A program made the translations under genes and the position numbers. Source: Rheinheimera sp. UJ63 (GTDB taxonomy: Bacteria > Pseudomonadota > Gammaproteobacteria > Enterobacterales > Alteromonadaceae). Taken from it: a stretch of 64,000 bases of DNA. The notes under the pieces were generated by a model. The model ran no database searches. It was not told the origin of the DNA and worked only from the letters and a program-made list of their open reading frames with translations. The stretch lies in contig NZ_JAKGTQ010000005.1 of assembly GCF_021568285.1 (NCBI RefSeq), positions 62,001-126,000 on the forward strand. Direction: 5' to 3'. This document shows, in pieces, positions 44,211 to 53,811 of this stretch (positions are counted from its first letter, which is position 1; each line of letters starts with the position of its first letter).

Positions 44211-45146
44211 ATGGCTCTTCAACTGGTTTTTTTAGATGCTGCCACCTTGGGTGATGCGGATTTTTCAGCGTTAAAGCACATTGATGGTGAATTAACCTTA
44301 CACGATTACAGTACAACGGCGCAGATTGTGCCGCGCTTGCGCAATGCTGATATTGCTATCGTGAATAAATGCATCTTAGATGCCGAGGTACTGAAGCAGC
44401 TACCGCGTTTAAAAGCAATTATGATCAGTGCAACCGGCACCGACAATATCGATTTAGACGCGGCAGCAGCCGCCGGAATTGTGGTAAAAAATGTGCGTAA
44501 CTATGCCGAAACGGCGGTGCCGCAGCATGTTTTTGCGTTATTACTGGCACTCACCAATCAACTTATTGGCTATCAGCAGCGGGTTGCCGCGGGCAAATGG
44601 GCACAAAGCCGTTCTTTTTGTTTGCTGGATTTTCCGATAATGGAATTAGCTAACAAAACCATGGTGATTGTGGGTTATGGTGCTTTAGGTCAAGCCACAG
44701 CAAAATTAGCTGCAGCCTTTGGTATGCAAGTGATTATCTCAGAGCGCCCCAGCGCAACCGAAGCACGACCAGGCCGAATGCTGATGGCAGAGGCCTTTGC
44801 TCAAGCCGATGTGGTGTCATTACACTGTCCGTTAACGACAGACACCCGAGCCTTTATTAACGCACAGCGGCTGGCATGGCTGAAACCTGGCGCGATTTTA
44901 ATTAATACCGCACGAGGTGCATTAATCGATACCGACGCACTGATTAATGCCCTGCAGCTAGGAAAACTGGCAGCCGGTTTAGATGTGTTAGCCGAAGAAC
45001 CCCCCGCGCCCGACACGGCGCTGTTGCACTGTGCCTTACCGAATTTATTAATTACCCCACATATTGGGTGGGCCAGCCGCGAAGCCAGAGCACGGATGGT
45101 GAGCAAAATTGCTGACAATATTAATAACTTTATAGCAACACAGTAG
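44211..45146 (+). CDS. D-2-hydroxyacid dehydrogenase
   Basis: This 311-residue NAD-dependent dehydrogenase has the substrate domain first (AIMISATGTDNIDLDAAAAAGI). The nucleotide-binding motif VIVGYGALGQATAKLAAAFG is followed by INTARGALIDTDAL with the catalytic Arg, LAEEPP with Glu and ITPHIGWAS with His. The sequence resembles glycerate/hydroxypyruvate reductases (HprA-like) more than PdxB or SerA; no ACT domain is present. It probably reduces hydroxypyruvate or glyoxylate. It is followed 67 bases later by the TPR protein gene. Confidence 0.88.
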   Translation: MALQLVFLDAATLGDADFSALKHIDGELTLHDYSTTAQIVPRLRNADIAIVNKCILDAEVLKQLPRLKAIMISATGTDNIDLDAAAAAGIVVKNVRNYAETAVPQHVFALLLALTNQLIGYQQRVAAGKWAQSRSFCLLDFPIMELANKTMVIVGYGALGQATAKLAAAFGMQVIISERPSATEARPGRMLMAEAFAQADVVSLHCPLTTDTRAFINAQRLAWLKPGAILINTARGALIDTDALINALQLGKLAAGLDVLAEEPPAPDTALLHCALPNLLITPHIGWASREARARMVSKIADNINNFIATQ

Positions 45147-45213
45147 AATATTTTACACCATGCGCCAACAAGTTGAATGCGGTGGCCAACAACCTAATAA
45201 GAGCAAAAGTGCT

Positions 45214-47262
45214 ATGAAATGCCTGACGTTTGTTACCTTTATACTGTTTATCAGTACGAACTTAGCCGCAGAAACGCTGAGCTCGAGAATGCGCGACGCA
45301 GCAAGCAGCAGTGAACATGCCGAACAAGTGATCACGTCGTTACAAACGCAAACAGAGAACAGCCTAAGCACCGAAGACTATTTAGTCTTAGCAGAAAGCT
45401 ATCAAACACTCGGCAAACGTGAAGCCGCTTTAGATGCGGTTAATAAAGCCGAAAACATGGCGCCAAGCGATTATCTTCGCGCCATGAGTTTATTTCATAA
45501 AGCGCAAATCTATGGCATTTATTTTCAAGATGCCGAGATGGCACTAGTACAATTAGTTGAAGCTGAAAAGCGCCTCACCTCGTTAAAAGATGTGGCTGCA
45601 AAAGTACTATTGAGCGATGTATTTAACAGCTTTGCCTCTGCTCATAATGTATTGGGTAATCTTAGCCAAGGCTTAGAATATGCCAAGCAGAGTTTGCTGT
45701 TGGCTGAAGAGCTCAGCAATACCCCACGCCAGTTGAATGCCTTAGTGCTGATTGGCCGATTAGCATTGCAAAATAACCAGTATAAAGTCGCCTTTAGTCA
45801 TTTTGAACGAGCGCTGGTCATTGCCCGTGAGTTATCGGATGACGAACAAATTGCATCGATTTATTTCCGGATGGGCATGGCTTATCGCAAGCTTGATCAA
45901 CATGATCTTGCCCTTACTCACTTTCAACAAGCGGCTGAACGCTATCAACAATTAAATCGGTTGTCGAATTACAGTCATGTACTGATTTACATGGCTGAAA
46001 GTTATATGGAAGGTGAACAGCAGATAGCACAAGCTGAAACTTTACTGCAACAAGCTTTAGAAATCGCAGAGCAATTGCAGCACAAACAGCGCACCGCTTT
46101 GGTTTATTACAGCTTGGGTCGCGCCGCACTTTTAAGTAAAAACTACCCACAATCAGAACAGTATTATCAGTTGGCCCTGCAGAACTTTAAACAGTTAAAC
46201 GTGCGCCCCATGATGCAAGAAACTGCGTTGGCCATTGTTAAATTATTGATTACGCAACAACGTTATGCTGAAGCGAAAGTGCTGCTAAATGAATTAAGCC
46301 CGGATATCGAACAAGCCGCCACTTTTTTACAATTGCGCTATCACGATAGCGCAGCAGCTTTAGCGAGTGCGGCAGGCGATTGGCAACTAGCTTATACCTT
46401 ACAAGAAAAAGTCACACAATTAAATCAACAAGAATTAGCAGAACAAATGCAGTACAACATGGCTGAGCTTAGCGAAGACTTATCAGAAATTAATGAAGCA
46501 GAGCAATATCGCCAGCAATTAACCACATTAAAGCAAACCTTAGCAGAAACAGAATCTCGCCAATTTTTACTGCAAGCGTTACTGGTTTTACTGATTTTTA
46601 TCTGCTTTGTTTTTTGGCAATTGGTGCGCCGGCAACAAAACGCCGTCACGCCTTCGGTAGTGCCAGAGTTAGCGCCGCCGCAATGGATCCAGTTCCGTGA
46701 GAAGGTGAAAGTGCTTGATCAACAGCAAACACAGAGCTTACTCGTTATTATGCCGCGCCAGCGTGCTGCCTTACAGCGGCAATTTGGCCGACGCATTGTC
46801 ACCGATATGCTAAAACAATTAGCACAAGAGCTTGATACGGAGGCGGTTAACGCATCCTTTAGTGGCAGTGAAATGCTTTGGCTCGCCGTTAACAGCCAAG
46901 ATAAAGCCGCACAAAGTGCTTTGTTAGAACAAGCCATCCAATCATTTAGCAATAAATTGCTCGCGCTAGGTGTTGCACCCGCTATCTTAACGGCAGAACT
47001 GGAATTAGCCTCATTGCTAGGACCCAATTGGCACAAACGTGATTTGAATGGTTTAACCGATATCTTATGGTTTGGTTGGTCATTACTTGAGCAATCTCCG
47101 CCAGCGGATCTGGCTTGGCGGTTAAGTTTCACAACTGAACATGCTAGGCCCTGCGAATGGCAGGTAGAAGATTTACGCACAGATATTGTCAATGCTTATC
47201 GCTTGGGCGAACTGACCATGTTGGTCAATCAGCAAGCTTTAACGCCAGATCAAGCCGATTAA
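45214..47262 (+). CDS. TPR sensor protein with a degenerate GGDEF domain
   Basis: This 682-residue protein has a signal peptide (MKCLTFVTFILFISTNLAA). About eight TPR-type helical repeats lie in the periplasm (up to about 430), for example IYFRMGMAYRKLDQHDLALTHFQQAAERY. A coiled coil, one transmembrane segment (about 450-470, LLQALLVLLIFICFVFW) and a cytoplasmic domain follow. That domain aligns with GGDEF proteins around RRIVTDMLKQLAQEL, but the active loop reads SFSGSEMLWL (Ser550) instead of GG(D/E)EF. It is probably inactive as a diguanylate cyclase. ATG 45214 gives the signal peptide. Confidence 0.75.
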   Translation: MKCLTFVTFILFISTNLAAETLSSRMRDAASSSEHAEQVITSLQTQTENSLSTEDYLVLAESYQTLGKREAALDAVNKAENMAPSDYLRAMSLFHKAQIYGIYFQDAEMALVQLVEAEKRLTSLKDVAAKVLLSDVFNSFASAHNVLGNLSQGLEYAKQSLLLAEELSNTPRQLNALVLIGRLALQNNQYKVAFSHFERALVIARELSDDEQIASIYFRMGMAYRKLDQHDLALTHFQQAAERYQQLNRLSNYSHVLIYMAESYMEGEQQIAQAETLLQQALEIAEQLQHKQRTALVYYSLGRAALLSKNYPQSEQYYQLALQNFKQLNVRPMMQETALAIVKLLITQQRYAEAKVLLNELSPDIEQAATFLQLRYHDSAAALASAAGDWQLAYTLQEKVTQLNQQELAEQMQYNMAELSEDLSEINEAEQYRQQLTTLKQTLAETESRQFLLQALLVLLIFICFVFWQLVRRQQNAVTPSVVPELAPPQWIQFREKVKVLDQQQTQSLLVIMPRQRAALQRQFGRRIVTDMLKQLAQELDTEAVNASFSGSEMLWLAVNSQDKAAQSALLEQAIQSFSNKLLALGVAPAILTAELELASLLGPNWHKRDLNGLTDILWFGWSLLEQSPPADLAWRLSFTTEHARPCEWQVEDLRTDIVNAYRLGELTMLVNQQALTPDQAD

Positions 47263-47283
47263 CCCCCCAACCTGATTACCCTA

Positions 47284-48114
47284 TCACGCTATACGCAGTG
47301 CCGCTGGCAGCTCAAAAAGCTGCTGGCGTCGGCGTAATGGACAGTTAAAGCTTAAACTGACCGCTTGTAATGCCAACCCTGCCGCCGACTTATTGCCACT
47401 ACCATAGTGTGGATCGCCTAACACCGGATGGCCAACACTGGCAAAGTGACGACGTATTTGATGTTTTCGACCACTGATTAACTGCACATTAAGTCGGCTG
47501 CAATCGGTAACGGCATCATAAGCCTCAACAGTAAAACGGGTTTCTGAAGCTTTATTGTCTAACGGTAAACTGATCACCCCATCTGCTATTAAATCGGCAG
47601 ATAATTGGCCTTTTACCGTAATGGCGTAACCTTTGGCAATGTGTCGCTGCGCAATTAATTGACTAAAAGCGGCAGCCGCTTTTTTGCTGTGGGCAAGAAT
47701 AACTAAGCCACTGGCCTCACGATCTAAGCGGTGTAATAAAAAAACCTGCCTCGCAGGAGTAAAATGCTGCTCAGCAAAGCGCAGTAAACTCAGATGATCG
47801 CCCCACTCATTGCCTTGCGACAACATACCTGCCGGTTTAAACCAAATACTGTACGCGGTTTCATCAAATAATAAGGTTGCCGGCGCACATTGCCGCTGCA
47901 AAATATCCTCATCGTAATTTAACAGTAGTGTTGCACCGGGCTTTAACATGAATTGAGCGCGGCGCAACCGTTTAACCGGCTTGCCGACTAACTGCACTGC
48001 ACCTTTGTTCATCGCATCTTTTAAACGGCCTTTACTTAATTCAGGAGCAGCAGAGACCAGTAAATCGATAGCAGAGATGGCCGTAGTCACCGGCAGTTGA
48101 CGAGACAACTTCAT
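47284..48114 (-). CDS. RluA-family pseudouridine synthase
   Basis: This 276-residue enzyme has an S4-like N-terminal part (LSKGRLKDAMNKGAVQLVGKPVKRL). The catalytic motif LLHRLDREASGLVILA carries the key Asp, and ISGRKHQIRRHFASVGHPVLGDPHYG follows. It converts uridine to pseudouridine in rRNA or tRNA. The sequence alone does not identify the target site; it is distinct from the rluA gene at 53.8 kb. It lies behind the sensor gene on the same strand, 36 bases apart. Confidence 0.87.
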   Translation of the reverse strand: MKLSRQLPVTTAISAIDLLVSAAPELSKGRLKDAMNKGAVQLVGKPVKRLRRAQFMLKPGATLLLNYDEDILQRQCAPATLLFDETAYSIWFKPAGMLSQGNEWGDHLSLLRFAEQHFTPARQVFLLHRLDREASGLVILAHSKKAAAAFSQLIAQRHIAKGYAITVKGQLSADLIADGVISLPLDNKASETRFTVEAYDAVTDCSRLNVQLISGRKHQIRRHFASVGHPVLGDPHYGSGNKSAAGLALQAVSLSFNCPLRRRQQLFELPAALRIA

Positions 48115-48150
48115 AATAAATTCTCAGCCCTTGCCATTGGCAAAGGTATA

Positions 48151-49188
48151 TCAGGATTTCAATCGACTGATCTTATCAAAGATCTCTTCCCAACCACTAG
48201 GAATATGTCTTACGCTACCCTGATCGCGGATCGCTCGCTCAACATGAACCGTTAAACGCCGCACCGGCCCCACTACTTTTTGCTTGTAACGATACGCATA
48301 ACCTAAGGTTGCCAGCGACAACACGACAAGATAGCCAATCCAATAAGCGATAAAGCTTTTAAAGCCGGCACTAAATAAGCCATTCCGTGCTTCAAGCATC
48401 GCTAAAGAAAACGGCTGCCGACCTATCCGCTGTAATTGCAGCAGCATTTCATCGACCTTGCTGTCGTCTTTTGTCGTGCCACCAAGCATATGGCCATGCT
48501 CATCTAATAATAGGAAATCAGCCCCCGGTGTTTGCTGTTGTAATGGCATCAACAATAAAGGGACATCTAACACAAATAAGATATACCCTGCCCCACCATT
48601 AGGCTGCTGGATACGTTGGCTTAGCAATACTTTGTTTTTACTTAGCGCCAAAGTCGCTAAACCTGGTTTAGCTGAGCCTTCAGCTTGCTCATATTGCTCA
48701 AACCACGGCACTAAATTCGCTAAAGTCGCGGTTAACTGTGTCTGCGGATTAGCATAAATAAAATGTTGTTCTGACACATACACAATGCGCTCTAGCGCGG
48801 GTTGCATCAATTCGATAGCCGTAAAGGCTAAATCGAGATGTTGCAGTAATAACAATTCGCTGGCCACACTTTCGGTTTTCTCTACTAACTCGGTGGTATT
48901 TAATGGCTCACCCTGACGATTATGCAGCTTTAACGCAAGTGTGCTTTGCAAAGCAGCTTGCTCACTAAACGGTAGCTTGGTTAACCAATTAAGCAAATTC
49001 AGCAGCGGTTGTAATTGCGTGTCAATTTGTGCGGCTTTAAATTGCAAACGTTGTTCGGTGTGTTGTAGCCGGTTATCGATGGTCAATAAAAAGTGACAGA
49101 GTGCCGCAGCAAAACTCAACATAAGGACGAATAGCGCCGCCAATTTAATCGTACGGCGATATTCGTAAAGCGCTGGATTTTGCATCAA
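48151..49188 (-). CDS. Membrane sensor-like protein without an output domain
   Basis: This 345-residue protein has two transmembrane segments, about 15-36 (LAALFVLMLSFAAALCHFLLTI) and about 278-300 (FIAYWIGYLVVLSLATLGYAY). The roughly 240-residue periplasmic region between them is Cache-like in layout (RIVYVSEQHFIYANPQT, GYILFVLDVPLLLMPL). After TM2 only about 45 residues remain (VGPVRRLTVHVERAIRDQG), where histidine kinases or GGDEF proteins carry their output domain. It is either a truncated receptor or one that signals to a partner. No clear family was recognised. Confidence 0.65.
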   Translation of the reverse strand: MMQNPALYEYRRTIKLAALFVLMLSFAAALCHFLLTIDNRLQHTEQRLQFKAAQIDTQLQPLLNLLNWLTKLPFSEQAALQSTLALKLHNRQGEPLNTTELVEKTESVASELLLLQHLDLAFTAIELMQPALERIVYVSEQHFIYANPQTQLTATLANLVPWFEQYEQAEGSAKPGLATLALSKNKVLLSQRIQQPNGGAGYILFVLDVPLLLMPLQQQTPGADFLLLDEHGHMLGGTTKDDSKVDEMLLQLQRIGRQPFSLAMLEARNGLFSAGFKSFIAYWIGYLVVLSLATLGYAYRYKQKVVGPVRRLTVHVERAIRDQGSVRHIPSGWEEIFDKISRLKS

Positions 49189-49264
49189 CCTTTCCTTGTT
49201 AACAATTGCGTTGAAACTAAATTAGCGCGTTTCATTAATTAGTCAATCTATCCATCGCAGAAAA

Positions 49265-50656
49265 CTACAAGTTCGCCTCAGCAAAAGAGGCTAATCGACT
49301 ACGAACAACCCCATTTAAATTAACGGTAGTACTGCCTTCAAAGTTTTTAAAACGCTCCACAATGTAAGTGAGCCCCGAGGTCACCGCAGTAAGATAATTA
49401 CTGTCGATTTGCGATAAATTACCTGAGCAGATTAATTTTGTTCCCTCGCCACAACGGGTAATAATGGTTTTTAACTGTGCGGCGCTTAAATTTTGGCATT
49501 CATCTAAAATAACAATGGCATTTTGAATACTGCGGCCACGCATAAAGTTAACCGACTTAAACTGAATATTCGCCTTTTCCATAATGTAATTCACGCTGGC
49601 ATGCGGATGTTCGTCGGTTTTGTGTAGCACTTCTAGCGAATCGGTAATTGCCGCTAACCAAGGTGCCATTTTTTCTTCTTCAGAGCCTGGTAAAAAGCCA
49701 ATAGACTCGGCAATTTCAGGTGTATTCCTCGTCACAATGACTTTATCGTAAATGCCTTTTTCAATAACCATCTCCAGCGCGGCAGCTAAGGCAATCAGGG
49801 TTTTACCGCAACCGGCGGGGCCAGTTAAAATCACCAAATCCATTTGCGGATCGAGCAAAGCATTTAAGGCCATGGCTTGATAAATATTTTTTGGATGAAT
49901 CCCCCAAGCATGTCGATGCATTAATCGCTCATAACCGAAGTCTTGGATTTTTAATTCGTGCTCGCTGACTGCCAAGACCTTCCCAGCAAAAGTTTCAGCC
50001 TCATCGACTAAATACTCGTTAACATAGGCATTAGGTAAGACCTTTCGGTTGATGTAATGGACCGTATCGCGCCCTTCATTCACACTGTGACATTCACCGA
50101 CTTGTGGCCAAAACTCTCCGGCAAATTTGTAATAGCCCTTATAGAGAAAGCGTACATCATCTATCAGTTGGTCAGTGCGGTAATCCTCCACTTGTTTTAA
50201 ACCCGCACCCTTGGCTTTTAAACGCATATTGATGTCTTTTGTAACCAATATGACTTTTACAGGGCTTTTTTCGCGCTGCAAATACAAGGCGGTATTAATG
50301 ATCAGATGATCGTTCTCGCCGCCGGGTAAACCAGGGATTTCATCTTTTAGATGGTGATCGTTAACAATAAAAATATGACCGGCGGGCTTAGCATCTTGGC
50401 GGCTGGGTAACGCCACACCGTGCAGCATTTGCTCTGGGGAGGCGTCTTTTAAAATATCTTCCAACGCACGAATCGCCACTCGTGCATCTCGGCTGACATC
50501 TTTATTTTTATCTTTTATATGATCAAGTTCTTCTAATACCGTCATCGGTATCACAACATCGTTTTCTTCAAAATTAAGGAAGGCAAAAGGTTCATGCAAC
50601 AAAATATTGGTATCTAGGACATAAATTTTTTTCGCTTGCTGTTTTTTCCGCGCCAT
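49265..50656 (-). CDS. PhoH-family ATPase with PIN domain
   Basis: This 463-residue protein has an N-terminal PIN ribonuclease domain (KIYVLDTNILLHEPFAFLNFEEND, VSRDARVAIRALEDIL, with the acidic residues of the fold). The C-terminal PhoH ATPase contains ILTGPAGCGKTLIALA (Walker A) and AIVILDECQNLS (Walker B). PIN-PhoH proteins are thought to couple RNA cleavage to helicase activity. ATG 50656 follows AGGAG; a GTG at 50662 overlaps that site. It is divergent from rapA. It stands alone, away from the ybeY-linked phoH type. Confidence 0.9.
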   Translation of the reverse strand: MARKKQQAKKIYVLDTNILLHEPFAFLNFEENDVVIPMTVLEELDHIKDKNKDVSRDARVAIRALEDILKDASPEQMLHGVALPSRQDAKPAGHIFIVNDHHLKDEIPGLPGGENDHLIINTALYLQREKSPVKVILVTKDINMRLKAKGAGLKQVEDYRTDQLIDDVRFLYKGYYKFAGEFWPQVGECHSVNEGRDTVHYINRKVLPNAYVNEYLVDEAETFAGKVLAVSEHELKIQDFGYERLMHRHAWGIHPKNIYQAMALNALLDPQMDLVILTGPAGCGKTLIALAAALEMVIEKGIYDKVIVTRNTPEIAESIGFLPGSEEEKMAPWLAAITDSLEVLHKTDEHPHASVNYIMEKANIQFKSVNFMRGRSIQNAIVILDECQNLSAAQLKTIITRCGEGTKLICSGNLSQIDSNYLTAVTSGLTYIVERFKNFEGSTTVNLNGVVRSRLASFAEANL

Positions 50657-50903
50657 AAGCACTCCTTTATTTGCTTATCTCACCGTAAAGCATTACGGCT
50701 CTTTTTAGCATAGTGCAACTTTGCCAGACTGCGACTAAAAGTTCCGAACCGCACCTTAGACGCTAATTGCTACGTTGCCGTTACCAGATGACAACAGCAT
50801 GACAACTTATAATCGTTGCTGAAGAAAAAGCTGTGCGAGACAGATGCAACCAAGGTCGTTTCGCTGTACCATAGCGCCCCGTTTTTGACAGTTAGGGTTT
50901 AGA

Positions 50904-53807
50904 ATGAATTTTGCACTGGGACAACGTTGGATCAGCGATACAGAGTCTGATTTAGGCTTAGGTACTGTAATTGCACTGGAGGGCAGAATGCTATCAATTC
51001 TGTTCCCCGCCAGCGGTGAAACACGCTTTTATGCTCAGCAAGAAGCGCCACTGACTCGCGTGAGTTTTAACATCGGCGATGAAGTGAAAAGTGCAGAGGG
51101 CTTTACTTTACTGGTACAGCAAGTAACGATTGAAAACGCGCTATTAAGTTATCACGGTATTCGCTTAGATACGCAAGAGCCCTGCATTTTACGCGAAACC
51201 TTTTTAGACCACTTCCTGAGTTTTAACAAACCTCAAGATCGCTTATTTGCCGGTCAAGTAGACCGTTTTGAGTTCTTCCCATTACGCTATCAAAGCTGGC
51301 AGCATCAACAAAGCCTGCAACAAAGCCCGCTGCGTGGTTTGGTTGGTGGTCGTGTTAGCTTGATCCCACATCAGCTTCATATTGCACGCGAAGTTTCACA
51401 GCGCCACGCACCACGGGTGTTATTGGCAGATGAAGTGGGTTTAGGTAAAACCATTGAAGCCGGTTTAATTATTCACCAGCAATTACTAACGGGCTTGGCC
51501 AGTCGTATTTTAATTATCGTGCCCGAGTCATTACAACATCAATGGTTGGTAGAAATGTTGCGGCGCTTTAATCTGCGTTTTGCGATTTTTGATGAAGAAC
51601 GTTGCCAGCAAGCGCAACTCGATGCGGATAACCCCTTTGATACCGAACAACTCGTGCTGTGTAGCATGGAGTTTTTAGCGAAAAAGCGCAGCTGGCACGA
51701 GCATGCGGTGAGTAGCCACTGGGATTTATTGGTGGTCGACGAAGCCCACCATTTACATTGGGATCCATTAAAGCCCAGTACGGAATATCAGCGCATCGAG
51801 GCCCTAGCCCAAGATACAGCCGGTTTAATCTTACTGACAGCCACCCCCGATCAACTTGGCCATCAGAGCCACTTTGCCCGGCTACGGTTATTAGATCCTG
51901 ATCGTTTTTATGATTACGAACAATTTCAAGCTGAAGAGCAAGATTATCAGCAGATCGCCAAATTGGCTCAGCAACTGTTAAACGCCACGTCACTGAATGC
52001 CAACTTGTTAGCCTCGTTAAACAACTTGTTAAACGATAGCGCTAGCCAAGCGCTATTACAGTCACTCGCCGATCAGCAACCCCTCAGCGAGACGTTGCGG
52101 CATGAGCTGGTCGAAAAGTTATTAGATCGTCATGGGACCGGCCGCATTTTATTCCGCAATAGCCGTAACACCATTCAAGGCTTTCCAAAACGTTGCCCGC
52201 TATTACAACCTCTGGCAATGCCAGAGCAATATCAAAATGCCTTAAAAGTACATCGCGCCTTGCAACAAGACGCCTCGGTGCACGCTAAAATCACCGCTAA
52301 TCTCTTTCCAGAGCAAGTTTTTCAGGCATTTGAAGGTGAAAACAGTCAGTGGTGGCAATTTGACCCGCGTGTAGCGTATTTGTTGTCCGCGTTAAAAGCG
52401 GCGAAACACGGCAAATTTTTAGTCATTTGTGCGTCGGCAGCCACGGCTCTCGCCTTGGAAGAGGCCTTACGTTTATCTGAAGGTATTCGTGCCGCCGTAT
52501 TCCATGAAGGCATGACCATTATCGAGCGAGATAAAGCGGCCGCCTACTTTGCCCAAGAAGAGTACAGTGCCCAAGTGTTGCTGTGTTCTGAAATTGGTAG
52601 TGAAGGTCGTAACTTCCAGTTCGCCGAGCATTTGGTATTGTTTGATTTACCGCTAAACCCTGATTTACTCGAACAGCGGATTGGCCGGTTAGATCGGATT
52701 GGGCAGCAGCATGATATTCAGATCCATATCCCCTACTTCGCGGATACTGCGCAGCAATTATTACTGCAATGGTATCATCACGGCTTAAATGCGTTTGCCA
52801 AAACCTGCCAAACGGGCCGGCTGATTTTTGAACAACAAAAAGCGCAGTTAGAACAGCTACTCGCTGACTACCGAGGCCCGAGCGACGAGGCCGAGCAATT
52901 AATCGCAGCCTGTGCTGAATTGGCCGCCGAGTTACAAACTAAATTAGAGCAAGGCCGCGATCAGTTACTAGAGATCAACTCCAGCGGTGGTCAACAAGCG
53001 TTACAACTTGCTGCGGAAGTCAGTGCACTCGATCAAGACGTTAAACTGCCAATGCTGATGTTCAAGGCGTGGGATTTACTGGGCGTTAATCAAGAGGATC
53101 GCTCTGATACCAGCATCATTTTACGGCCATCTGAGCACTTACAGCAAAACTATCCTGGATTAGCAGATGATGGCACCACCGTAACCTTCGACCGTGCTAC
53201 CGCCTTAGCCGAAGAAGATATTCAATTTTTAAGCTGGGATCACCCGATGGTCACAGGCACTTTGGATATCCTGAGTAATGATGTGTTAGGTAACAGCTCC
53301 GTGGCATTATTACCTAACAAAGCCGTACCGGTTGGTAGCTTCTTTGTGGAGTTAATTTATATCGCAGAAGCCAGCGCGCCAGCGGCGTTACAACTGGGCC
53401 GTTATTTACCACCTACGCCGATTCGTATGTTGTTAGATAAAACCGGTAAAGATCTGGCAGCCAAAGTGTCGTTTGATAACTTTAATCGTCAATTAAAACC
53501 GGTTGGTCGACAAACAGCGACAAAACTGGTGAATGCCTTACAAAATCTGATCCACCCTATGCTGCAACAAGCAGAACAGTTAGCCACGCTGCAACTTGAG
53601 CAATTACGCAGCCAAGCACAAACTCAAATGCAGCAAAGCTTAACCGCAGATATCGAGCGTTTACAGGCACTACGCCAAGTAAACCCTTTAGTGCGGGATG
53701 AAGAGATCGCTCATCAACAGCAGCAATGCCAGCAACTGAATGAGTACTTGGCCAAAGCTCGGTTAAAATTAGATGCGATCCGGGTGATCGTGGTGAGTCA
53801 CGATTAA
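50904..53807 (+). CDS. rapA: RNA polymerase-associated helicase-like ATPase RapA
   Basis: This 967-residue protein is nearly the length of E. coli RapA. Tudor-like N-terminal domains (ALGQRWISDTESDLGLGTVIALEG) precede the Swi2/Snf2 core: LLADEVGLGKTIEAGLI (motif I), LLVVDEAHHLHWDP (II), LILLTATPDQ (III) and ERIGRLDRIGQQHDI (VI-type). A RapA-specific C-terminal part follows. RapA recycles RNA polymerase after transcription. The preceding spacer (50663-50903) contains a TATAAT at 50808 without a good -35. rluA follows four bases after the stop. Confidence 0.95.
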   Translation: MNFALGQRWISDTESDLGLGTVIALEGRMLSILFPASGETRFYAQQEAPLTRVSFNIGDEVKSAEGFTLLVQQVTIENALLSYHGIRLDTQEPCILRETFLDHFLSFNKPQDRLFAGQVDRFEFFPLRYQSWQHQQSLQQSPLRGLVGGRVSLIPHQLHIAREVSQRHAPRVLLADEVGLGKTIEAGLIIHQQLLTGLASRILIIVPESLQHQWLVEMLRRFNLRFAIFDEERCQQAQLDADNPFDTEQLVLCSMEFLAKKRSWHEHAVSSHWDLLVVDEAHHLHWDPLKPSTEYQRIEALAQDTAGLILLTATPDQLGHQSHFARLRLLDPDRFYDYEQFQAEEQDYQQIAKLAQQLLNATSLNANLLASLNNLLNDSASQALLQSLADQQPLSETLRHELVEKLLDRHGTGRILFRNSRNTIQGFPKRCPLLQPLAMPEQYQNALKVHRALQQDASVHAKITANLFPEQVFQAFEGENSQWWQFDPRVAYLLSALKAAKHGKFLVICASAATALALEEALRLSEGIRAAVFHEGMTIIERDKAAAYFAQEEYSAQVLLCSEIGSEGRNFQFAEHLVLFDLPLNPDLLEQRIGRLDRIGQQHDIQIHIPYFADTAQQLLLQWYHHGLNAFAKTCQTGRLIFEQQKAQLEQLLADYRGPSDEAEQLIAACAELAAELQTKLEQGRDQLLEINSSGGQQALQLAAEVSALDQDVKLPMLMFKAWDLLGVNQEDRSDTSIILRPSEHLQQNYPGLADDGTTVTFDRATALAEEDIQFLSWDHPMVTGTLDILSNDVLGNSSVALLPNKAVPVGSFFVELIYIAEASAPAALQLGRYLPPTPIRMLLDKTGKDLAAKVSFDNFNRQLKPVGRQTATKLVNALQNLIHPMLQQAEQLATLQLEQLRSQAQTQMQQSLTADIERLQALRQVNPLVRDEEIAHQQQQCQQLNEYLAKARLKLDAIRVIVVSHD

Positions 53808-53811
53808 CGCC

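Noticed and set aside
50808-50813. TATAAT as the rapA promoter -10
   Set aside because: No acceptable -35 element lies 15-19 bases upstream, so it was not listed as a promoter.
51568-51993. 141-codon minus-strand frame inside rapA
   Set aside because: Antisense to the conserved Snf2 motifs of rapA; its translation has no recognisable features.
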